Below are positions 59,101 through 64,000 of a stretch of DNA of 64,000 bases, piece by piece. This DNA comes from CAZTAR01 sp043813895. Its GTDB lineage: Bacteria; Planctomycetota; Phycisphaerae; UBA1845; UTPLA1. Location: the NCBI GenBank assembly GCA_043813895.1, contig JBDRKQ010000077.1:62001-126000 (forward strand), in the 5' to 3' direction. The position numbers and the translations under genes are program-made. Within the stretch, counting starts at the first letter, position 1, and each line of letters begins with the position of its first letter. A model generated the notes under the pieces. That model ran no database searches. It was given only the letters and a program-made list of their open reading frames with translations, and was not told the origin of the DNA.

Positions 59101-60885
59101 GTACGTCGGGCCATCGAAACGATAGGCGAGGTTCGTACCCACGCCGGCCAGGCCGAAGTCTCCCTTCTCGTTCTCATCAAGGGGAGTGAGCCGCGCGAGG
59201 GTTTCCGGGTGAACGGTCATGTCGTCCTGTGCGGCCACGGCGATCGCGCCCTCCTCACGCGTCGCTCCCGCCACGGCGAAGACGGGGAATTCGACCGGCG
59301 TAGCGCTCCAGTCTCCCAGCCATCCCGAAGGTGTGCACTCGGCCTGGAAATACACGCGGCATTGCCGTCCGGGCAAGACGCCCTGGGGCAAACGCACGTG
59401 GATGCGAGACGACTCTTCCGCCGCAGCGTACCGCTCGATCGACAAAACGCTGCCGTCGGCCGCCGTGACCTCCGTCACCTGCCAGCCGGCGGGAACCAGA
59501 GCGTCGAATTCGAAGAGCCTCTCGGCATCGGGCAAGAGGGTGAACCCGCCCCTGACCTGTTGCCCTCCCTCCTTCAAGACGAGCAACACGTTCGTCGTGA
59601 CCAGCAGTCGAGCCGGCTGCCTCTCGAACTTGGCCGCGAGGCTGAAGTCCGCCTGCGGAGCATAGTAGGCGAGGATCGGTCGAACCTGTGGGGATCCCGG
59701 TTCCACGTCGAATACCGTCCTGGGCAGCGCTTCGGTCAGCACGTTCGTGTTGATAGGAATCAGTCTGTTCGCCTCGATCGACGCGGCCTTCAGTCGATCC
59801 TCGATCAGCACCCCGACGACCATGGATTGACCGGCGACATCGAGCGGCTCAATCACCGGCAGACTCCATGACCCCAACTCGGGCTTCGTCCTGACGGCGG
59901 ACACGTCTATGACGACTGTCTCGTTGGTCGCCTCGCGCAGATGGACATCAAGTGTCTTGCGACCGTCCACAACAGGCATTCCCCAACGGGCGAGCTGAGG
60001 CGATCGAACGTGTGTGATCTCAAAACCCGCCGGCACGGCAAACTGAAAGCCGTCCACGGCCCGGTGCAGGATCGTCATCGAACACGTCAGGTGGAGCCGC
60101 TCGTACGCCTCGGTAACCTCATCCACAAGCACGCTGCGGGCGATGACCACGCGCCCAACGCGCTTGAGGCGGCTGTTCAGCGTCATCACCAACGAGACCT
60201 CAGCCCGTTGTGGCGCCAGCTCAAACCGGGTCACGCCTGATGCCTCGTCGAAAACTCGGCTGATCACCTTCGCGCCGTCTTTCACCTCGACATCGCCGGG
60301 GACAGTGAGGCGCAACGCGGTGGCGCCCGGCGTGGGCACGTGGAACCTCAGGCTCTGCCGAGCAGCGGTCGTCTCCAAAGGAACGACAATCTCGAGAACC
60401 AAGCGGTGCTGTCCCTTGCCCTCGACGAAGAGCACCATCCGGCCGTCATCGGCGAGCCCGATCGGAGCGCCGTTGCCGTCAAGCGTCGCGCCGCGGAGAC
60501 CGACGCCCTCAAGCGGTAAACCGACCGCGTGCAGACTGTCTTCGAGGACGTCGACGATCAGCGTCCCGGTCATCCTGGCACGCTGGCTCTCGACGATGCC
60601 CTCGTACTCGGCCGAGACGACCACGGCATCACGCGGCGCCCGGTCCTTGTGTGACCGCTTCGCGCGGGCCGCGAGTTCTTCGTACTCCGTTCGAGAGAGG
60701 AGCACACGCCGCGACTGGGTTCCGAGCAGGATGTTCAGGTCCTCGAAAGGGACGAACACTTCACGGATCATCTTCGGCGCATCCTCGCATGGTCCCTCGT
60801 TCGCGTCCTCGGCAAACGCGGCGTTCAAAGTGAGAACGAGAATGACCGCAACGGCCGGGATTAGCAGGAGAAGACGCTTAGTCAT
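53155..60885 (-). CDS. Giant exported, membrane-anchored beta-rich protein (2576 residues), two fused modules
   Basis: The ATG at 60885 has a GGGGGG box and overlaps the upstream stop by eight bases. Residues 1-25 are a signal peptide (ending NAAFAED). Half A (about 26-1110) is beta-rich, with an element about LDGNGAPIGLADDG...VEGKGQHRLVLE (135-165). It ends in membrane spans at about 1113-1131, 1140-1160 and 1166-1186. A second signal-like segment (about 1203-1225, VAATAGAVVLSVLVNVQAAE) opens half B, which repeats the same architecture, including LDGQPARLGVAEGG and ASGKGRHRLELA. Half B has a coiled-coil/low-complexity region (about 2200-2440) and final spans (about 2495-2560). No enzymatic motif or named family is recognised. 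It looks like two genes joined. A role in envelope structure or secretion is a guess. Confidence 0.75.
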   Translation of the reverse strand: MTKRLLLLIPAVAVILVLTLNAAFAEDANEGPCEDAPKMIREVFVPFEDLNILLGTQSRRVLLSRTEYEELAARAKRSHKDRAPRDAVVVSAEYEGIVESQRARMTGTLIVDVLEDSLHAVGLPLEGVGLRGATLDGNGAPIGLADDGRMVLFVEGKGQHRLVLEIVVPLETTAARQSLRFHVPTPGATALRLTVPGDVEVKDGAKVISRVFDEASGVTRFELAPQRAEVSLVMTLNSRLKRVGRVVIARSVLVDEVTEAYERLHLTCSMTILHRAVDGFQFAVPAGFEITHVRSPQLARWGMPVVDGRKTLDVHLREATNETVVIDVSAVRTKPELGSWSLPVIEPLDVAGQSMVVGVLIEDRLKAASIEANRLIPINTNVLTEALPRTVFDVEPGSPQVRPILAYYAPQADFSLAAKFERQPARLLVTTNVLLVLKEGGQQVRGGFTLLPDAERLFEFDALVPAGWQVTEVTAADGSVLSIERYAAAEESSRIHVRLPQGVLPGRQCRVYFQAECTPSGWLGDWSATPVEFPVFAVAGATREEGAIAVAAQDDMTVHPETLARLTPLDENEKGDFGLAGVGTNLAYRFDGPTYKAALIARRAIPRLTARSYSFFSIESDVLTAHYEIAYEVENARTRRLQLLLDNATPAALSIRGLDGVGLKEYGSEPAGDMRRWTVLLAEGRRGTIRLAVDFQQPLSDQPARRPQGADATLDHKDLVLPVVLAEGVVYQSGIVCVEGGAEQDVQVSCALRKVDIGELVDAEYQPGKRLLGTYGFVGAAPEVKISAVRRPICALPPVIVERAELVTMLSVDGLAQTAARYRLRTKAAFLGVQLPPDSTLWSAELDGRPAKPQREGEKLLLSLPATTEGALRDLRVVYETAVRPVAFLADVDLAAPTLWLRAKGDGAGREVPVADLLWHLHLPTGTRVVRTGGTVVTNQVALPEPAIAAVGELLYRLSGGLHFFYILPSLSRARQISELTMDYPARTAAARAPSAGAFRSPAEESVEALKAVGYAGDEARQTPARAGGRVRPTDVSSEAEQVVAGVDVAAATEQPEKPFVTPKKPTAKGGWAMRGIRSLKIDLEATGDRQITFQSLGDDPRLVVTLTNERRFDALGWVLALVLGLVGVSWTNRPVRKKALYLVTIALVTTLLPLVVLLPEMTLLCNMCFYAACLLVPWYLVAGMVKLWLKKCAGRDSRTSGRSRVPVAATAGAVVLSVLVNVQAAEAEPPSDATPPIVVQVVEPPPPVVVPEDVIILPYDPDAPATHTGIPDADQLLVPYDRFVELWNQAYPEKRIEAKEPPAPYALAGASFSTVLEGEESLLLEGFLDFEIYAGGHVTVPLRIEGGVLARADLDGQPARLGVAEGGCEKGFSHEQRVASNQSSVASSTPDSLLVLYASGKGRHRLELAVRMSLDHCGGWRVATGRLPAAPAIGLLIRVPDAGTEVRLSRVSDRRSYVTQQAGELIETAPGADGAFTVQWRPKVSDGWVDQSVIVASDAVLDVQEDGLRSVWHVSMQFRNDEREFFSLRVPRGYLVAKVGGDNVRGWEVRPAEDHQRVVVSLLNPAKGREDLTVHLRQDGRVGEGSLSEFDVPTVRVDGAALHRGELVIRRSPLLDVRTVSTVGVTRSNIPETIEYGSEGEGRSPLGIRPHAAYRFAAMPCSVRLSASPVRSVMSADVQALLRIAGWERGLEVRFNLHVRNGRRHHFDLLLPAGMDVEHVAAPGTFEWAITQTDDQTRLSIHLATGRIGEVPVVVVGTLDRVEQGTAVHLPKLAVLDAEHQQGDIVVQVEPSFDVRATDLHECESVLLERVYGWLNAGQRGTARLALHYSSPDYRGVLRLSARRPAVSCETITNVRVTDRALEESILLDFSIQSAGIRELSFLLPASMKDARISVPLLRQKTVEPGPMEPAPMVRVRLTLQDDVMGELRVLVEDDRLLTRDVHTAPIPIVETGSTNHRYAVLESAGRDEVVVEKHDGLEIVSRQQKEWRSLVGILGSGLTEAYLVNSGEQEPLLSFKVKDRETVETVGARIGFAHTLLVLDVNGTYRAAHTYRMHNTTEQYLEVELPSGARLWTAQVAGEPVKPAEARSPAKPGYVRIPLVKTAAGDLDYAVLLKYAGKLPALGRLSSVELPLLRSTNIKPELSQVRLCLPEGYHWFNFDGTMRMMEGEGDLAAGYVSYQTKLAERLSQTMRSADSFAQLRAASNLGRLKDDIRAYQFQSAPPSLGANEELREAWASNARILQDAEEQVRTVEQTMGQEVARTNRESLYGLFQQQEASRSRDAVKNLDLNFDEASMPEADRDGVDDEQFDRSWLASNGLGSTTAERKLGEMEEDQPPLGKKAGELAGGRGGPRSSGRRAKPAAPNVVQSQEVLGSPDADDLEVVREALDKEARRRGAAQQTVERYQAVLKERQAEGKREGAYSPPSGRVAVQSLGRGPGGRGGMVRADQAVALRTGLASLDVEIPTRGTVYRFTTPRGETEIRARAISRPLLANLKLLGITALIAAALFRVYRLVRREDFLAKYARTLTTTMMILGFISITVGLLPIAGLALVIGSLAWKIRTALNSRRVAQATG
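56719..56782. repeat. TCCC hairpin plus heptad array inside the giant gene
   Basis: A perfect stem with arms GTGCGAGAA (56761-56769) and TTCTCGCAC (56774-56782), loop TCCC, stands next to a degenerate heptamer run (CCAGTAA, TCAGTCT, TCAGTCG, CCAGTTC on the minus strand, about 56719-56757). Both are translated, adding about 23 residues at position about 1368-1390 of the protein. Confidence 0.85.
57287..57308. repeat. TCCC hairpin at the junction of the two halves of the giant gene
   Basis: Arms GTGCGAGAA (57287-57295) and TTCCCGCAC (57300-57308) around TCCC, one mismatch. It is read in a different frame from the copy at 56761 and encodes residues about 1193-1200, between the last span of half A and the signal-like segment of half B. 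Confidence 0.8.
58748..58773. repeat. GTAGCGTCGGCC-family palindrome inside the giant gene
   Basis: GTAGCGTCAGCC (58748-58759) faces GGCCGACG (58766-58773) across CCCTGT. The sequence, including its GGATC/ATTG-like flank, matches the intergenic copy at 30835-30862 closely and that at 30782-30805 in arm and loop. It encodes residues about 704-713 (RRPQGADATL). Confidence 0.7.
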
Positions 60886-63800
60886 TGGTCTGCCCCCCTT
60901 CCTCCGTGGTGTCGGCCTTGCTCGCGACACGGCTCTTCGCCGCCTTCGCCTGGATACGCGCAATCGCCGCTTCCTCGCGCACCTTCCTCCGCGCTGCGAC
61001 GACCGGATCGTAGGGACGGATCCAACCGACGTACCGGATCATCCACGCGACCAAAACGACGAGCACCGCACAAAGCAGTTTGTCGTCGACGATCTGCGCC
61101 ACAAACGTCGGGATGAAGATGCTCGCGAGAACGAGCAGCACAACGAACGTCCCAGCCGCCAGCCATCGTGCAGTCGCCCTCTTCCTCAACAGGAACACGC
61201 CGACGAGAATGACCGGGGCCAGGACGAGAACAGTCAACCAGTCCTCATCCATGGTGAATAGCCGTAGCGCCCCTTCACCGCCCTGCGGCGGCCGGAGGGT
61301 GGAGAATAGGTAGGGATGCCCGTCTGTGTGGAACGTGCCGGCCGGGTTCTCGGCGACCTTCAGGCCGTGCGAGACCCAGTCGATCAGCCGACCGCTGCCA
61401 CGTTTGGGGAACGACCAGGAATCGAGAATCGGGCCCCACTGCCAGCCCTGTTCATCGGTCCAAGGCCCCGTCCAGCCCAGATAGGCAAGCTCTTCCGGCA
61501 GGTACGCGTAAAGGTACACCTTCTGAATCGCCGGCTCGGAGGAAAACACCGGACATTCCAGCCTCGTGCCGCCGCCCTCCACCGAATAGCGAAGCTCGAG
61601 CAGAAAGACCGCATCCGCATCCTGGCCTGAGAGCGGTATGAAGAATTCATGCTTGTCGCCGCGTTCGAGCGGCACCGGTCGGCCGTTGATGCGCAGCGGT
61701 TCATTGTCGAAATCCACATTCTCGGGAAGCTCCACAGCCAACCGTTGCCGGGCACTCCGCATTCGGTAGAGCGCCCGGACGGATGTCTGCCCGCTTCGCG
61801 TCACGACCATCTGTATCACCGCACGCTCAATGCTCGTGCGCTTCACCTCCTCGAGTTGATAGCGCGTCGCGGTAACATCCAGGACCCAGTCGTCGTGAAA
61901 CTCGAACGCCAGAGCCCCACCGGCGGCATCCGCGCCGGCCATCAAATCGTGCTGTGGGTCGATCGGTCGGATTCCCCGTGGCTCGCCCGTCGCCTGAACA
62001 TCGATGGTCTCGGCCTTCGCGAGCACGATCTGACCCCACGCGCGATCCACCGCCGCCGGCCGCAGGTGCGGAATCGTCCGCTCGATGGTCCTGCCGACGT
62101 CGAGCTTCTCGATCTTCTCCTCCCAGGCCAGGCGAATCGTGACGTTGCCGCTGAACTCCGTCTCGCCAGCCAGGCTCCATGCGACGTAGCCTTCCGGTAA
62201 GTCCTCCGGCGGCGGTTCGATCTCCTTCTCCCGAACGTTCGGCGTCTCGTTCCGGATCTCTCCCGCGAGATCGGCGGGCAAATCGACTCGCAACGACTTC
62301 ACGCCGCTGTACCGAATCTCGTAGAAGAAAGTGGCCGCATACTCCATCACGCCCGCCTCGACTTGCACCTTCAGCAACTGGCGAGCCGTCACGTGCGGCT
62401 TGCGGCGCTCGACAGCCAACGTCAGCCGCACGTCCTCCTGCGTGTACGCGTATGCCAGCACCGGCCGAGCCCCCCGGTCGTCGCGCAAAGGCGCCAAGCC
62501 CTCGGCCGCCTCTTTAAACGAGATGCTCCGCAGACCCTCCAGCTCGTGCGGGTTCACGCGCAAACTCTCCGGCGCGCGCACGAGGAGCCGCCCAACGGAG
62601 CGTTCGACCGTCGTTCGAGTCACGCGAGGAATGTCGAGCTGTAGCTCGGCCGTCTTGCCGGTCGGACTCAGCAGGTCAGGCTCCGCAAGTCGCCTTTGGA
62701 ACTGGACCGCCAACGCCACGCGTCCAAGAGCCTTGCGCGAAAGGTTCACCACCAAGTGCGTCTTCGCGTCGCCCTCCAGATAGTGCGTGTCGACCTGAGC
62801 CGGCTCCGCGCCGGCAGCCTCACAGCCGCGCACATGGCGGACCTCGTAACCGGCGGGAATATCCAGTTCCAAACGGAAAACGCCGGCCCGTTCGATGCTG
62901 CAAACCACCACCATGTCCAGCGTCAGTTGCTCGGGTTGGAGGTTCGCCACGACCAGTGAGTCCGCCGTAATCCTCGGCTGAACCTGCTCAACCCGGAGTG
63001 AGAAGTCGAACGGCAATGAGACATAACGGTATGAAAACGCCCATCCGCCCTTGGCCAGGGACGCGGGCAGATCTGTGGTGTCAACTTGCATCAAGCCGGT
63101 GTGCCGGGTGACCTCCGCTCGCAGTCCCGCGGCAACCTCGACCACAACCACACCCTGTTGCCTGCCGACGCCCAATGCACGAATCACCGGAACCTGCAGT
63201 TCCTCTCGCCCGCCTGGCAAAGCCGCTTCTCTTTCCCCCGTAGGCTCGTCCGCAAGCCCTTCCAACTCTCCGCTTTCGGCCTTCGGCTTCGTGAACTTCT
63301 CCAACTCGACCGTCACGTCCTGCGTCTTCTTCGCAGGCTCGAACAGGTCCGCGGTGATGCGCTGGCAACCCTCCACCGTCTCCACCGACCACTGTCGGAT
63401 GTTCGGATCGAAGACGTTGACGATCTTGTGCGTGGCAGGGAGTTCAATGAGCAGTCGCGAGAGCTCGGCTCGGCTGATGTCGTAATGAAGTCGGCTGCGC
63501 GTGCGAGTCACGCCTTCATCCACCGTCACTTGTTGCTCGGACTGCACGTTCGCCAGCGCTTCCAAACCCGTCGCCCCCTCGGACTTGGGCGTCCAGTCGA
63601 TCCGGACCGTAGGCGCCGCGCCAACGAACGCCAGCACCACCGTTCGGGCAGGCTGCTCGCCCGGCTGGTCGTCCTCCGGCACCTCCGTCGCCGCAATAAG
63701 CGGACGGATGCTGACCTTGACGCCTGCCTCGGGAATGTGGATCCGCCATCGGCTGACCGGTGCTTGCGGCGCTTCAAACGAAACGCCGTTCTGCCCGGGC

Positions 63801-64000
63801 GATTTTGTGAAAGCCTTGACGTATTCGAGTGACAGCGCCAGCACCCCCGCCTGCCGGTCCTTCCGCTCGACGAGCAGCTTATGTCCCACACCCGGCTCAA
63901 ACACGATCCGCGCCGGCTTGCCGTCGAGGACCGCCCGTGTAATGGCCGCGTCCGCCAGACGCAGCGGGATTTCGCTCCAGCCCTCGGCAAGAACCTCGAT
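60878..64000 (-). CDS. Large membrane-anchored beta-rich protein, related to the giant protein (5' partial)
   Basis: The frame is open from the window end (64000) to its stop at 60878, at least 1041 residues; the N-terminus lies outside. The visible part starts with the LDGKPARIVFEPG...LLVERKD element that matches the LDGxxAxxG...GKG element of the giant protein. It continues as a long beta-rich region with phrases such as RIHIPEAGVKVSIRP, IELPATHKIVNVFDP and IDWTPKSEG, and ends in three or so membrane spans encoded at about 61255-61190, 61165-61090 and 61080-61030. The tail is basic, then acidic (ending GGQTND). The stop overlaps the ATG of the giant gene by eight bases, so the two are co-translated. 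No family name recognised. Confidence 0.75.
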   Translation of the reverse strand: MEVLAEGWSEIPLRLADAAITRAVLDGKPARIVFEPGVGHKLLVERKDRQAGVLALSLEYVKAFTKSPGQNGVSFEAPQAPVSRWRIHIPEAGVKVSIRPLIAATEVPEDDQPGEQPARTVVLAFVGAAPTVRIDWTPKSEGATGLEALANVQSEQQVTVDEGVTRTRSRLHYDISRAELSRLLIELPATHKIVNVFDPNIRQWSVETVEGCQRITADLFEPAKKTQDVTVELEKFTKPKAESGELEGLADEPTGEREAALPGGREELQVPVIRALGVGRQQGVVVVEVAAGLRAEVTRHTGLMQVDTTDLPASLAKGGWAFSYRYVSLPFDFSLRVEQVQPRITADSLVVANLQPEQLTLDMVVVCSIERAGVFRLELDIPAGYEVRHVRGCEAAGAEPAQVDTHYLEGDAKTHLVVNLSRKALGRVALAVQFQRRLAEPDLLSPTGKTAELQLDIPRVTRTTVERSVGRLLVRAPESLRVNPHELEGLRSISFKEAAEGLAPLRDDRGARPVLAYAYTQEDVRLTLAVERRKPHVTARQLLKVQVEAGVMEYAATFFYEIRYSGVKSLRVDLPADLAGEIRNETPNVREKEIEPPPEDLPEGYVAWSLAGETEFSGNVTIRLAWEEKIEKLDVGRTIERTIPHLRPAAVDRAWGQIVLAKAETIDVQATGEPRGIRPIDPQHDLMAGADAAGGALAFEFHDDWVLDVTATRYQLEEVKRTSIERAVIQMVVTRSGQTSVRALYRMRSARQRLAVELPENVDFDNEPLRINGRPVPLERGDKHEFFIPLSGQDADAVFLLELRYSVEGGGTRLECPVFSSEPAIQKVYLYAYLPEELAYLGWTGPWTDEQGWQWGPILDSWSFPKRGSGRLIDWVSHGLKVAENPAGTFHTDGHPYLFSTLRPPQGGEGALRLFTMDEDWLTVLVLAPVILVGVFLLRKRATARWLAAGTFVVLLVLASIFIPTFVAQIVDDKLLCAVLVVLVAWMIRYVGWIRPYDPVVAARRKVREEAAIARIQAKAAKSRVASKADTTEEGGQTND

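Overview
The window is a GC-rich stretch that most resembles a member of the Planctomycetota (Phycisphaerae or a related class). The signs are secreted proteins ending in dockerin-like calcium repeats with no cellulosome genes nearby, a GH13 enzyme and an S15-type hydrolase carrying such repeats, an ABC/SPFH gene cluster, and two enormous envelope proteins of no recognised family. Most genes are single or in short operons, and intergenic DNA is full of palindromes. This lineage call is inference from gene content; there is no rRNA gene to anchor it.

Layout. 1-7511: the end of a HlyD-type adaptor, a secreted CocE/S15 hydrolase, gpmI, a PilZ protein paired with a small membrane protein, and a family-4 glycosyltransferase. 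7975-13976: exopolysaccharide-type genes (asparagine synthase, a second glycosyltransferase-like protein, a MOP flippase, a polysaccharide pyruvyl transferase). 14484-19900: a fused PreT-PreA-like flavoprotein and a secreted GH13 glycosidase. 20153-28486: a HAD hydrolase, a YeaH-SpoVR pair without PrkA, a GlmU-like nucleotidyltransferase, a ChaN-like lipoprotein and a secreted TPR protein. 28761-32785: a PQQ-propeller protein, tRNA-Val, a beta-phosphoglucomutase-like HAD protein and UDP-GlcNAc 2-epimerase.

33054-44661 is the most organised block. Three consecutive SPFH-domain genes (one fused to a seven-helix membrane domain, one HflC-like, one HflK-like) run into an ABC ATPase, an ABC-2 permease with a large loop domain and a membrane-anchored partner. 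A second ABC-2-like permease is divergent. The genes look like one membrane machine whose substrate is unknown. 44658-52813 holds a small membrane protein, a dockerin-bearing secreted protein, a heavy-metal P-type ATPase, an AmrS radical SAM enzyme, a KtrB/KtrA potassium uptake pair and a universal stress protein, followed by an IS4-family transposase remnant.

53155-64000 is filled by two overlapping genes for a 2576-residue protein and a protein of more than 1041 residues. Both are secreted or membrane-anchored, beta-rich and built from related modules with C-terminal membrane helices. The 2576-residue protein looks like two such proteins fused end to end.

The main non-genic signal is a set of dispersed stem-loops. 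The largest family has arms of varying sequence but kept complementarity around a TCCC/TCCT loop (GGGA on the other strand). Copies occur in many intergenic gaps, as a six-hairpin array between two SPFH genes, and inside the coding sequence of the giant gene. One of those copies is an in-frame insertion and another lies at the fusion point. I regard this, together with the SPFH/ABC cluster and the giant module proteins, as the strongest candidates for undescribed biology here.
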